This document shows positions 44,432 through 58,565 of a stretch of DNA of 64,000 nucleotides, one piece after another; the stretch's first letter is position 1; each line of letters starts with the position of its first letter. The notes under the pieces were generated by a model. That model made no database searches. It was given only the letters and a program-made list of their open reading frames with translations, and was not told the origin of the DNA. Both the position numbers and the translations under genes were made by a program. Source of the DNA: Zopfochytrium polystomum (lineage: Eukaryota; Chytridiomycota; Chytridiomycetes; Chytridiales; Chytridiaceae); contig JAIVFJ010000042.1 of assembly GCA_025765615.1 (NCBI GenBank), positions 124,001 to 188,000 on the forward strand. Reading direction: 5' to 3'.

Positions 44432-45117
44432 AATGCTGATAGTCCTGCTCTGGTCATGTTTTCATACCTGCTGGAGCAGCCATCACCTGGTACAGTAAAG
44501 AGCAATCCTTGGTAGCTTAACACTTTATCTTCAACCAAAGCTAAACATTACCTCCTTGTGGAAGCTTTCAAAGAGGCAATTTGGCTATGGAAGTTGATGA
44601 ATGAAAATGGTTTTGACTGTCAACTTCGACATTTCTCAGGCCACACTCTGAATGAAGAACAAACTAACTTTTTCCAGTAGCTTAAGCTCTATTCATTATG
44701 GGAATACAAAGCATATTGATGCACGTCTTGAGTTCATGACTCTCGACTATCGACTCGACTTGCCCTTTCCTTTCCTTGCTCGACGGCTGTCGCCGCCAGT
44801 CACGTCCTGTTGTTTGCTGGTGCCTACATGTGATTGTTTTTTGTTTTTAGTGTGCGGGGTACTTGAGTTGTGTGCCGAGTGCGTGAGTTAGTAGTGTGGA
44901 GTGCATTTGCTTCTTTGTATTCTTCTTCTTCTTCTTCTTCTTCTCCAGGGGGCATAACACCAAGGAGAAACGGAGCTCTGTGGGTTTGGATGGGAAGGTA
45001 GGTAGCTAGGGTAGGTAGCAAATTGGTAGGTAGCCACACTAGGGACAAATGGAGCTGTGCAGATTTGGAGGGAATATATTCATATTAAAGTACAAGTACA
45101 ACAACAACTGCTACTAC
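44432..45117. other. Intergenic between LTR remnants
   Basis: AT-rich, with a (TTC)n tract at about 44924-44945. Nothing gene-like. Confidence 0.5.
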
Positions 45118-45500
45118 TGGGTAACAGTCTACTCTGAGTGAGTGAGTGGAAGGAGTGAATGAAGTGGAGATGTGTGTTTGTGGGTGGTCCTTCTCCCCAA
45201 CTTGGAGAGAAAGAGAAAAATAACTCATGATATGCACACTGTAATAGTTGCTAGGCAAGTGTGACAGGCACAGGGTAAAAACCTCTCCTATATTATCTGC
45301 TTGAGCAGAGGAAGAGGAAAACTGTTGACACCAGGTTTCCGTTCCACTTAATACTCAGAGTATTTGTCATCAGTGCAAGCCAGCGCCCAGGTCTGCATTG
45401 GCAGTGGCTCGCTCTCCCCATGTGCATTGTGAGAACAATAACTGACAGCCACAATAGGTTTGGGTCTGTCTTGCTGCTAACCAGTCAGTTCCACCTGACA
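45118..45500 (+). mobile_element. ~410-bp LTR family, copy A
   Basis: Collinear with 48092-48504; 3' end CCTGACA. The start (GGGTAACAGTCTACT) has drifted and no target duplication is visible, so this is the oldest or a damaged copy. Orientation is arbitrary. Confidence 0.75.
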
Positions 45501-46073
45501 CTTGGACAGGGACAGGAATAGGAAGGCTAGAAACATCTCCAACCTGATCCAGGTTCTAACTGAAACCTCAAATTAAAAAGGGCTAAATTAGGTTAGAAAC
45601 CCGGTAAGAAGGTTAGGGTTGGAGGTTTTGCAGATTTTCACGTTAAGGTTGGGATGGGGATAAACTTAGGATATGGGCGCCTCGGACCCAACCTAATCGA
45701 ATCGACAGCTGGTTAGAGAGGCCCATGCAGGCTTCCTTAAAAAAGAGGGAAAGGAAGAGTTTGGTGCGGTAGAACCGTCAGAGTAGTACAAATCTAATTC
45801 TTTAGAATGGCATTTATTGGTAGGGTTGGTTAGATAATTGAGATTAAATGAGGCTGCTTCTCCAAGGGCGGCTATTTATATGGGGAAGGGGAAGGGGAAT
45901 TTAGCCACGCTGCGCCCAAGCATATCACATGCACGCCGCTTGCTGGCCCGGAGCTTTACAGTGTGCACTTGCGGATATATTTATGTTATTTTATTTTACA
46001 TGTGATGAAGATGGCCCTCCCATACATGGCCAAATGGGCGAACTCGTCATAGACGGGGCCGAGCCCCCACCCA
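45501..46073. other. Intergenic with GGTTAGG-rich degenerate repeat
   Basis: Around 45535-45720 the motifs GGTTAG, GGTTAGGGTTGG and AAGGTTGGG recur. A similar region in the opposite orientation is at 61915-62150. No gene. Confidence 0.4.
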
Positions 46074-47345
46074 TTAGAATCCCAGACGAATCCCCAAGAC
46101 TACAATAACCGTGTCCAGAATGACGACACCAATGTACGACAGCGCGGTCACGACGTCAAAAGGAGGTTCATGAAACAAGAGCGACGCGATCGAAAACAGT
46201 CCGCCAAGTATATCAAGTCCAAGAAAAATCGGAGAAATTCCCTTGCAAGACTTTTGCTCTGAAATATTGGGATTGACGGGATTGAAGGGAAAATGCAGAC
46301 GACGAGAATGAGCAAGCGGAAACGAACGTTGAAACAACCGGCGGTCTGTGGGGACGACTTACTGAAAATGTCGAAAAATTGCGGAACTAGGCCGATGATG
46401 ACGATGAACGGCGCGGTGGACACTATGACGGTTGAGAGCGACCGCACGCTCGCCGATTCACTGGCGTCGAGGGCCTTGGTTAGGTAATAAAGGCCAGCCT
46501 CCCCGCCAGCCACAACTGCCAGGCTCAGTGCGAACAGAATGACGGCGGTGGTAACAGATATCGGTCTGCGGTTCGGGTGTGTCGGCGGCGACGATGGTTC
46601 TGCTTCCTTCACCTCGCCCGTTTCATCGGACAGGGCGATCGCAAAGTCATCAGTAGTGCCGACGATCTTGCTGCTTTCCTCATGGACATCGCCAGGAAGG
46701 CCAACGTCTCCGCCGAGAGGCGCTTGGCCGGCTTTCGGTGAGGTTGCTGCGACGGAATGATCAAGCGACGTTTCGAGATCGGCGGTGGAAGTAGAGGGCG
46801 GCAAGCGAGCGTAGTAAACGATCTGAACGGCGCAGATCACGGAGAAGAAGGCAAAGAGGTTCGGTTGGATGATCAGCGGCGGAGCAAGATTAGCCCGGAG
46901 AGCGCCGGCAACGAACGGGCAGGCCCTGGGTCAGACACAAGCGGCGAGGGAGAGTTGAAAAATCCGGTTGAGAAGCACGGATCCAAATCTTGTTTGTGCC
47001 AAGCCTCCTCACCATGCAGCCCACAGCAGGACCATCCCGAACGATAGATTCCCGGTCGATCGACTGCGGTAGTTCTGAATGACTGGAGTTGTGCGACGCA
47101 CAACGTTGTTTGGGGGAAGAAGAGGTTGGAAGCGGATTGGTTAGGTCTCTGTGGGTCGACAGTCTCTCACGCGGCACGCCACGCCCCAACGCACGCCCCA
47201 ACGCACGCCCCAACGCACGCCCAAACGCACGCGCACCCTGTGGCAGCAACTGGAACGACCAAAAGACGAGGCCCAGGTTCGCAAAGACCTCCTTGGCGAT
47301 GGCGGCGGTCGACGGGTCGAGCGACGGCGACACGACGGTGGTCAT
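46074..47345 (-). CDS. PQ-loop repeat membrane protein
   Basis: Exons 47345-47237, 47082-47013, 46925-46363 and 46258-46074 give 308 codons. Two PQ-loop motifs are present: LVFWSFQLLPQVIQNYRSRS, restored only by joining exons 1 and 2, and IIGLVPQFFDIF|KQKSCKGIS, restored by joining exons 3 and 4. Each starts a three-helix bundle, with a linking helix (TAVILFALSLAVVAGG), so seven helices in all. A ~75-residue acidic loop separates the halves. Family members include lysosomal/vacuolar amino-acid exporters (cystinosin, Ypq proteins) and related fungal vacuolar proteins; the substrate is not predictable. Intron 1 contains a 12-bp minisatellite. The gene is surrounded on both sides by LTR debris. 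Confidence 0.85.
47172..47236. repeat. 12-bp minisatellite in intron 1 of the PQ-loop gene
   Basis: About five units of the form ACGCCCCAACGC, the last ones diverged. Confidence 0.85.
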
Positions 47346-48091
47346 TATTGCTTGCTGCTGCTGCTGCTGCTGCTTGTAGGTCAATAAGCAGATATTAATA
47401 TTAAATACGTTGCATTAATATCTAGGAGATTGATGGTCGACGGACGGGCTGGCTGGTCGGGGAAAAGGCGGCGGTTGGAAAGAAAGAAAGCAAGAAGAGA
47501 AGAAAAAGAAAGATAGAAAGAAAGAAGAGAAAATGAAAGAAAGAAAGAAAGAAAGCAAAGGGTGATTGGGCGATGATGATGAAATGCAATTTTTTCGTCC
47601 CGATCTTTCTCCCTTTCTTTCTCCGCACCAAGTTATTGGCGAAACACAACAACGGCAGAATTGCGGAGATTCAAGTTGAGAATCCCCGCCTTCCCTTTCC
47701 TGGCTGACGTGGCTCAACCCTTCCCACATCTCCTCTCTACATACATTATTCTCAAAAACACTGGTTTTTATTGTAATCAACTACTTGTTGTGGATTTGTT
47801 GGCATTTTACCCTTTTAGTACTGGAGCTACAGGCTCAAATGCTGCCTCGTCACTTATTTCAATATGAGGCCAAGAGTCAGTCCAACACACCTACAACAGA
47901 GGGGGCTTCGTTCATGGGCAGTGTTTTTCTGGCCGTCCCAAGCACTAATCTTCGCTTTCAACTAAATCACCTATGGTGTTTGGTGATAGGAATTTTTCAG
48001 CTCCTTGGCAGCACCAGCTTTGCAATCCTGTTAGTTCATATTTTTCAAACCATTTTGTGGAACTGACAACATCAGCAGCTGAAGATACACT
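47346..48091. other. 5' region of PQ-loop gene and transposon flank
   Basis: A (CTG)n run at 47352-47378, two GAAA-rich purine blocks (47479-47562), then unassigned sequence. No gene. Confidence 0.5.
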
Positions 48092-48504
48092 TGTAAACAG
48101 TCTACTCTGAGTGAGTGAGTGGAAGGGGTGAATGAAGTGGAGATGTGTTTGTGGGTGGTCCTTCTCCCCAACTTGGAGAGAAAGAGAAAAATAACTCTGT
48201 TATGAATTATTGATACATGATGATAATATACACACTGTAATAGTTGCTAGGCAAGTGTGAAAGGCACAGGGTAAAAACCTCTCCGATATTATTTGCTTGA
48301 GCAGAGGAGGAGGAAAACTGTTAACACCAGTTTTCAGTTCCACTTCATACTCAGAGTATTTGTCAACAGTGCAAGCCAGCTCCCACGTCTGCATAAGCAG
48401 TGGCTCTCTCTCTCATGGGCATTGTGAGAATGATAACTGACAGTCACAATAGGTTCGGGTCCGTCTTGAACCTCTTGCTGCTAACCAGTCAGTTCCGCCT
48501 AACA
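48092..48504 (+). mobile_element. ~410-bp LTR family, copy B (solo LTR)
   Basis: 413 bp, TGTAAACAG...CGCCTAACA (TG...CA), flanked by a perfect 5-bp target duplication ACACT (48087-48091 and 48505-48509). No internal region. Superfamily unknown. Confidence 0.88.
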
Positions 48505-48509
48505 ACACT

Positions 48510-48878
48510 GAGAGAAGCTCTGGTGCAAAGGTGACAGTCACAACCCCTTCAACCAAAGGTGCTGGGTTGGACAACAAAAACCTCCGTTAAAAAAACCACA
48601 TTTTGGACCGTGGTGCAAAAAGGGGTAAGTTAGCTAACCCTTAAACAGTAGGCGATTTGCTGTAAATTTCGCCTTCAGTAAATAGAATCGACCTACCCTA
48701 GAGGCGATGAATTTTTTCATTTTTGTTTGTTTAGACTTGTTACTCGTGCTAGCCAGGAGCAGCAAAGGACTGACAGGAAAGTTTGCAATGACCCCAAGAT
48801 GCTGCACATCAACAACTGATTCTGCTCCACATGCTGGTATCAATCTATTTTTTGCGGCAATAGTATGAGATTCTCAAG
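48510..48878. other. Spacer between two LTR remnants
   Basis: No gene or further repeat recognised. Confidence 0.4.
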
Positions 48879-49542
48879 TGTCAGGAACAGGGCAGGACAG
48901 GCCAAGGCAGACAAGGAACTGAGAGGAGTGATGATTGTATTGGAAACAATAATTCACTTGAGGGATGGGACAGGTCCCCCATCCCCCTTTTATACCTTTT
49001 GAGAGTCTTCCTTGTCAATACTCAAAGAAAACTCCATTAAGAATAATCAATAATGCAATGAGACCAATGATACCAATGACAACAACAAAACAAGTGAAAA
49101 AGGGTGTTAGGTGGAACTGACTGGTAAGCAGCAAGATGCACAAGACAGACCCGAACCTATTGTGACTGTCAGTTATCGTTCTCACAATGCCCATGGGAGA
49201 GTGAGCCACCGCCAATACAGATCAGGGCGCTGGCTTGCACTGTTGACAAATACTCTGAGTATGAAGTGGAACAGAAACCTGGTGTTAACAGTTTTCCTCC
49301 TCCTCTGCTCAAGCAGATAATATAGGAGAGGTTTTTACCCTGTGCCAGTCATGCTCGCCTAGTAACCATTACAGCGTGCATATCATCATTATGTGTCAAT
49401 AATTCATAACAGAGTTATTTTTCTCTTTCTCTCCAAGTTGGGGAGAAGGACCACCCACAAACACACATCTCCACTTCATTCACTCCTTCCACTTACTCAC
49501 AGTAGACTGTTTACAGAAGGTTCCAGAGGGTGATTCATAACA
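48879..49542 (-). mobile_element. Ty3-family solo LTR interrupted by ~410-bp LTR copy C
   Basis: 48879-49106 matches the first ~230 nt of the 308-bp LTR, and 49516-49542 its last 27-37 nt (GAAGGTTCCAGAGGG...CATAACA). Between them sits copy C of the other LTR. Much of the heat-shock-element cluster has been lost. No matching flanks (TCAAG / CCTTG). Confidence 0.85.
49107..49515 (-). mobile_element. ~410-bp LTR family, copy C (nested)
   Basis: 409 bp, TGTTAGGTGG...TGTTTACA, inverted relative to copies A and B. Flanks AAGGG/GAAGG are only similar, so the duplication has decayed or was altered. Confidence 0.85.
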
Positions 49543-51141
49543 CCTTGCCCAGTCCACAAAGTTCGAATTCCAACTTGTTTCTTGGTTGGGATTGCAAGTT
49601 TTTTGGGCTATTGCGGTAATCTTTAGAGAATCCTCATGGGTACTGACAAGTTGAGGTCTCCTCAAAGCTCTTGGCTGATTGTCTTCACATTGTCCTGTGC
49701 GGTTGTTCAAATGGGCAAATCTGTGGAAACCCTTGACTTTCTTACTGTAACAGGAAAGTCGCACTAGTTCGCGCTTCGAGGCCTGACCTGCGATGGGACG
49801 TCAGCTCCTGCTAGTTACCACAACACAAGACCCCTTCGGCGGATGATGGAATGATGGGACCACTTTCACAATCTGGAACTTCCCCTCTCTGAACAGTAAT
49901 GTTGTGCCGTGGTTGCGCTTTTCTTCAACTATTTTTGCACGGTAACATGCATAATTTTTCAGATACAGATTTTTGCCCGGGTCATTTTTGCAGCAGCAGC
50001 GGTCTCTCACATCTCTCTTTCTTTCTCTCTCTGCCGAGACCGGCCAATGCAAAAGAAATTTTCCACAGAGCAAGAGAGACAGAGAAGTAAGATTTCTTCA
50101 TGTGCGCCACTGCTGGAATTTTCTCTTTCCTTCTCCTTCCCTTTTTGCAATTATTTGCTCTTCCACACACACACACGTGTTTTATATCGGTAAAAATAAA
50201 TTTCCATTTCAAAAAAGGAAATCTTTTTGTCATTATTGAACATCGAAGCTTTCCCCACGCACGGACAACGGTCAATTATTCTCGGAATTTTCGGATATTT
50301 CCTGTTTCCCTTTCTGATCCCACATGCACCTCCATAAATATTTTGTTTGTGTGAGTTGGACAAGACAGGCACGGCAATCCCCAAGTCAGACAGAGAAGAG
50401 CAGAGCATTTGTTGGCCGCTTGGGAATTTTTGTTGACCGTGTCGGTCTGTCTCCCAGCCTTTTCTCTACGCCGTCGTCCAGCGAGCAATCCAATCCACCA
50501 TCCTCGCCGCAAGCTGTGTGTGTGTGTGTGTGGGCAGCGAAGAAAGTCTTGGAGACAAACAAAGGGGGCAGACAAACAGGCGAATAGGCGGGCGGACGGA
50601 CAGACAGACAGACAAAGAGACAGACAGACAGACAGACAGACAGATAGACAGACAGGGGAGGAGGTCCTCTGCCGTTCGGCACGGCACAGTGGGGCGTTTT
50701 CAGTTATCCTCCCCTCTGTTTTGTTCTCCTTCTTCTCTCATCCACTCCCAGCCCAGCCGCCGCCGCCGTCCGCGACACCTTTCCTTAGCCTTTCCATCGC
50801 CGTTTGCCGTCGTCGTCGCCGCTGCTCGCCGCCGCCGCCGCCGCCGCCATCCTGTTACTGCTCCCATCACTGTTACTGTTGTTGTGCAATCGGAATCTCA
50901 GTTGCTTCGTTTGGTGAGACCTCGTCTTTCCCTTCGCCCGGCCGGCTTCCCGGTTTCCCAGGCACTGCTGCTCCCTGGACCAGCACTGACCTCCTGTCTC
51001 CCCGCCATCTAAAAGGACGTATCTGGATTCAAACCGCAGTCCCATCGCTTTGGCGTGCCAAGGCGCACACCATTTCGTTGCCTCTCCCCTTCGGCTGCAG
51101 TTTACTACCATCTCAGCGTCCTGCGGCGTCAATCCATCAGT
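49543..51141. other. Intergenic region upstream of the membrane SH3 gene
   Basis: Contains a (GT)n (50517-50532), a (GACA)n tract (50600-50655) and C-rich 5' sequence with a (CCG)n (50829-50848). No gene seen. Confidence 0.5.
50600..50655. repeat. (GACA)n tetranucleotide repeat
   Basis: CAGACAGA repeated, interrupted once by AAGAGA. Confidence 0.9.
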
Positions 51142-52851
51142 ATGCAGCTCGCTCTAATTTTACCAGCTGTTATCAGCTTGCTGTCCGCCACAGCCGCAGC
51201 TCAAACATGCTTCTCTCTGGCCGGCTCAGCAGCTTGTGTGGCATGGTCCAGTGAGTATCAGTGCCTTTTCTGGTTGTGACGATTGTGACGTTTGTCTCTG
51301 TAGACTACAGTGTATCTTCAACTCTTGGATCCTTCACCGATGTTGCCTCCTTCGATGCATTCGTGATGGCTCAGGCGGATACGGCTTCAAGCTCGCTGAT
51401 GAGCTTCTCCACCAACTTCGACTGTCCAAACTACAACGGCAATTCGCTGCAATACCACGTCACAACCTTATGCGGCATGGCGGTTGATATATCTTCCAGG
51501 GATGCAGGGTGCAATCCTGCTGGTGATTTGTTCAACACGTGCCAGTCCTCGGCGAATGCATTTCTCAACAGCGTCATCGCAACGTTTGCTGACGGCAACC
51601 AATGCAACCAATCGCCATCAGCGGATGTTCTCGCAAGGCGGAACGACCTTATCCAGCAGGCAACCACTTTCTTGAGTCGCCTTGCGAACGAGGGCGCCGT
51701 GGAGACGTGCATACAGGCGGACTTGAACACCCCGGAAGATCTCAATTGCGGTAAGTATGAGAATTACCAGTAGAGCCTGATGTAGCCACGGTTTTGACTT
51801 GCTCCCATAATCAGGATTTTACCAGAACAAGCCAGCTCTTTCGTACTGCAAGAGTAATCCCACGTCTGATTGCTGTCTGAAAGTTGCAGGTTTTGCCGTA
51901 ACAAATGGGACTTCTACTAGTGCTTCTAACGGTGGAAACGGTGGGAACGGCGGCACCGGCATGTCCGCCACGTCTTCCTCGGCGACTGCTACTCTAGCAG
52001 GAGCGAAGCCAGCAGCGAGCACAACCACTGACCCGAATGCGACTATGGGAGCTACTGCCGCCCCAGCTGACGCAGGCGGCGGCATGTCTACGGGCTTTTT
52101 GTCTATGAAGATTCTTGGTCTGTCCATGCCAATCTTCCTTGGCATTGTGGGCGGCGCCCTGGTCGTCCTCATAGGCATTATCGTTGCTGTGTGCGTGTGC
52201 AGCAAGCGATCCAAGAGCCGTTCAGGGATGCAAGGCGAGAGGGGCGAGGAAGCCCTTTTGTCGAACGCTGGCAAGATGGGAATGAAGCGAAACTCGGACG
52301 ATGTTTTCCGCTCTGGTGGGTCATCACCTAAAGTGTCGCCGGAAACGCAGGCTCGTGCCTTGGCACAACTCCGCGACCCTGACCAGGCAGAGACCATGGA
52401 GGTCGTCTTCAACTACGTGCCGGGCATGGAAGACGAAGTGTACCTCTGTGTCGGTGATCCTGTCCTTGTCCGGGTCAAATTCGATGACGGCTGGGGTTAC
52501 GGTGTCAACCTGGCAACGCAGATGGAGGGCACCTTCCCGCTGGCATGTCTCGCCGCCATTTCACCCGCTCGCCTTCGGGAGCTGCGTGAGGAAGAGCAAG
52601 GAGGTCGAGGAAACGCCACGGAGCGAGACACTTGGACAGACGGCGCGGGCCGCAACATGGATCGACAATCCTTCAATGTTGGTACACGCGTTAGCAGTAT
52701 GCTTGGTCCCAACAGCTACGGCAATTATGGTCAGGAAGGCGACTACGGTCGTCAGAGCCAGTACTCCACTAGCCAGTACTCGGAGCTTCTGTCTGTCAAC
52801 GATGACGCCAGACCGCCCATGCCGAAAGTCCCCCCTCCAAGGATGCGGTGA
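51142..52851 (+). CDS. Single-pass membrane protein with extracellular Cys-rich domain and cytoplasmic SH3
   Basis: Exons 51142-51250, 51304-51750 and 51815-52851 give 530 codons. Residues 1-20 (MQLALILPAVISLLSATAAA) are a signal peptide. A ~190-residue domain with about ten cysteines follows (CFSLAGSAAC, DCPNYNG, LCGMA, GCNP, TCQSS, QCNQ, TCIQ, NCGFYQ, YCKSNPTSDCC). Then come a Ser/Thr/Ala linker, a transmembrane helix (IFLGIVGGALVVLIGIIVAVCV) and a basic stop (SKRSKSRS). The cytoplasmic part has an SH3 domain (VVFNYVPGMEDEVYLCVGD, DDGWGYGVNL, EGTFPLACL). The topology suggests a surface sensor that recruits proline-rich partners, comparable in logic with Sho1 but with one membrane helix and an ectodomain. 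The ligand is unknown. Confidence 0.82.
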
Positions 52852-54305
52852 TTGGCTTAAGAAGGGGTTCGCAAGTACAGCCACTTTCTTGGTGGACGCC
52901 TTTTTTTTCTCGTTTGCCCTCCGCCTGTATGCTTAGTCATGTGTCTTTTCCCCGTTTGCTTTGCGTTGACGGCACCTCGCGGTCTATTCGTGTAAGACGT
53001 TGACCGATTACGTTCTCGCAGCCTTGGATGCGAGACACAGTTACAAACACCATCTCTTTTTCGCTAGAAACGATGGCGGCGGTCTTTTTTCTTTTTTTTT
53101 TTTTTTTTTGTTCCTCGAGTTTCTTCAACCCCCTTTTGACTCCTTTCCGTCCCTCCTCTCGTCTCCTGCCCCCCATCACCGCGCCCGAGTTTCGTTGAGT
53201 GGAGTTTAATGTGGTACCCTTAGCTCTCGTTCCTCGCCCTTTTGTCCACTATTGCGCACCAACCCCCCGTGCCTACCTTTTTCGTGTTCCTCCGCAGTGC
53301 GTGAGTTCATTCCTTCTACCCCTTCCCTTTCTTACTGGTGTCGACTGTGCCCCTCTCTCTTGTTTAACTTCTTTCGTCCGCTTTCCCCCTCCTACATTTT
53401 TTTTTTTGAACGAGACGGAGGAGGGGAAATAGGGGCGGGGGCCGGGGAAATGATACACGAGCTCCCCTGGTGGGACAGTGCTCTTCCCTCTACGTTCGCC
53501 CATTTCTTTTCATGAGTTGTTGTTCCTTTCCCGTCCCCTAACCCCCCAACCTCCCCCAAACCGCGGCAACCCTGCCTGAGGTTGGCCCATTTCTCCACGT
53601 TCTCTCCCCCACAGCCGTCAAACCTGAAACCTGTTGAACGGTTGGACTCTCTCTCTCTCTCTCTCTCTGCCTTTTACATGCTGTCTTGATCGTTCCTCCC
53701 CACAACATCCAAACCCACATACGCCACCTCCCCCTTTTTTTTCGCTCTTCTCCCTTGTGGGTTTCCCTCACTTTCCAGCGCCACCCTTCCTCACTTTTTT
53801 TTTCCTTTACTTTTTTTTCTCTTCTTTTTCTGGGCACCGCTTTCCGTTCCCCCATTCGAAACTTCGGCATCTCCTGCGAGACGGGCGATGTGACTACCGT
53901 TTCTATCTTCGTTCTCCTTTTGTTTTCGGGATTCAGCTGTTTCTGTTATATCTTTGCTGGAACTTGAAGAATTAAGGGGGGCAAAAAGTAAAAAATTTTG
54001 GACTGAATTGGGAGTGGCTGATGAAATTCGGGTCCTCCGCAGTGTGTTGTGTGGAACTGTGTTGAATGATAGTCAGTTGACAAGTTAACTCCGCAATCCA
54101 ATAAGCCGTCAGTTGGTTCCTCAACTTTTCGTCGTTCGTTCTCTACGAAACAGACGTGATCGTGCCACTTTTCCTCAATTCGCTTTTAAAAACTAAGTTT
54201 ATTGTGCCAGTTCAGGCAAAGAAACCTCGTAGTGTTGCAACACGAACAAGGTTGAACGGAAAAAACATATTGAGTCATCGGTGAATAAACAATGAACCAA
54301 CAAGT
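52852..54305. other. Convergent intergenic region, T/C-rich
   Basis: Poly-T (53092-53109), polypyrimidine stretches and a short (CT)n (53648-53668). Frames are low-complexity. EF-1alpha 3'UTR at the right end. Confidence 0.5.
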
Positions 54306-56567
<2,262 letters not shown>

Positions 56568-57815
56568 ATGGCCTCTGTCGCTGGCCCAAAGCGACCAAAT
56601 CCTGACCCGGACACAGGGGCGCCGACGTTCGCCGCCGCCACCGCCACCAACACCGTCGCCATTACATCGTCAGCTCATTCCGGATCGTCCACCATCGCGC
56701 TGACTTCCAACCCAGTCCTCGCTTCGAGCTCGTCACCGCTTCCTCTTCCATCAGCTTCTCGCCCGCAGACGCCTTCTTCATCGACGCCAACCACTTTTCC
56801 CCCAACCCCTGCCCATCCACAACCGGATCCTACCCAACACCTTGGGCAGAACCCTTCACTTCAGTCTCATGTGGCCGACGACACGGATGACTTTGGCGTC
56901 CAAAACTATCGCCCTGTGAACAGAGGCCGGAAGCTGCGCCCACGCACTATTGAGCCCCACGGCATAAAAGTTAATCCGCTTCGTCCGTCCCTCTGGGCCA
57001 TGCATTCAATTGAAGAGCACACGAAGGTGAGGTGGACGGTGAAGCGCGTTGTGAAATCGGCCGTTTGACACCGTCTCTTTGAAAGTTTGAAAGGATTGGC
57101 AAAAAAAGAGTCATTTCCAAACGTGGTGCGATCGGCTTGTCACCAGGCACCTCTCGACGAGACAACGACGATGACCTCGGCATGGATGGGCCGTACTCGC
57201 ACATTAATATTGAAGGTTCATTGATCGCCCTTTTTTTTTCTACTCCTTGTTCAATTACTCAAGCCAATTTCACCCCAACAAGAGCTATGGGCGCCTATTG
57301 AAAAAACCGCAGACATTACGCGCAACAAGGCCGCCGTCCATACGCTGCGCAGCCGTCAGCTGGCGGCTATGAGCGCAGCTCTTATGGAAATGATTGAGTC
57401 TTACACCGCACCTGAAAACGGTGTTCACCGGATTCTCAATCGACTGGTCGACGTTGTGTTTGGAGATGACCCTCTCGTGGACGAAGCCGAGTTGAACTGG
57501 GATGCGCTCGGCGTTCCAAAAAATGTTATTGACGAGTTTCGCGACGTCGTTCAAGCGTGTCTAAGTGCAAGCACGGAGCAGCTGAGGTATCTGACTATGA
57601 CGCGGTCAAAGCTGGCCATTGCGTATCAGAAGAAGAAGTCTCTGGCACGGAAGCTTGTGCCCCACCCCTCAAAGGAGGACAACGGCGCCGGCGTTGGGGG
57701 AGGTGGAAACGGCTCTTTCGGCAATGGAATCGGCGGGCACGGCCAAGAAGACGATGACAGACCCGTCCCAGCCTCACGGCAAGATACCACGGACCAGAGA
57801 GAGAGAAAAAAGTAG
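56568..57815 (+). CDS. RXT2: Rxt2-like subunit of the Rpd3L histone deacetylase complex
   Basis: Exons 56568-57031, 57094-57215 and 57283-57815 give 372 codons. After a Ser/Thr/Pro-rich N-terminus, NYRPVNRGRKLRPRTI and, across intron 1, KIGKKRVISKRG correspond to the basic N-terminal block of Rxt2. Then PYSHINIEELWAPIEKTADI, joined across intron 2, and the helix RSRQLAAMSAALMEMIE followed by HRILNRLVDVVFGDDPL match its conserved second half in order and spacing. Rxt2 is a small subunit of the large Rpd3/Sin3 deacetylase in fungi. The last ~70 residues are Gly/Asp-rich. The assignment is from remembered family patterns, so moderately sure. Confidence 0.65.
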
Positions 57816-58565
57816 CTCCTCCAACCTTTCCTTTTTTTTTTCGTTCCCCCCTTTTTATCTGCACTTTCCATCGCTTGAAAACATAAAAAAATAAAGCAAA
57901 GACCATACAATAGTGGTCGTTGTGGCTTGTTCTGTTTCCTCAAAAAGAGCTCTCATTTTCCTTCATTTCTGTTTTTTTTTTTTTTTTTCCTTCCTTTTCA
58001 TTCGGCCACACTTTCGTTTTCTTTTTGTTCTTTTTTTGTTCCCTGTCCAGTCTTCCTTGTCGCAGGAGAAGAGGAAGTGGAAGAAAGAGAACAGAGAGCA
58101 AGCGACTTCCCCGCCCCTCGGCTTCACCCCCACTAGCCTGACTTGTTTCCCCCCCCCCACCATCCACGTCAAGCTCAAGGGCATAACCCACCCACCCACC
58201 CACCCACCCGCTACACGTCAACGCGCCCGCACTCGCTTGTCGCCTTGACTTGCTTGACTTGCTCGATTGAACTGACCCGACTGACTGGGTGACCAGGTCG
58301 GTTGCTTGCTCCCTCTCAAAATTAAGCTTTCTCTCCGCAGCTCCCCGCCACCCCCCCGCTCGCTGCAACTCCTCCAACTACACACCCCCCTTCCCCTCCC
58401 CCCCCTCCCTCCCCCCTACGCAGCCAGCAGTTCCATTCGATCCTAATTGAAATTCTAACTTGTTTAATTCATCCATGGGCTTCCTGCAGCCCTCTTCCCG
58501 TCGCCGTCTCTCTCGCACGAGCCCCTTCTTGTCCCCTTTGGCCGTCTCAGCTACATTCGTCCGTC
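57816..58565. other. Intergenic, T/C-rich
   Basis: Poly-T (57971-57988), C-homopolymers (58146-58159, 58378-58420), a (CCCA)n (58186-58210) and the promoter of the next gene. No gene. Confidence 0.5.
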
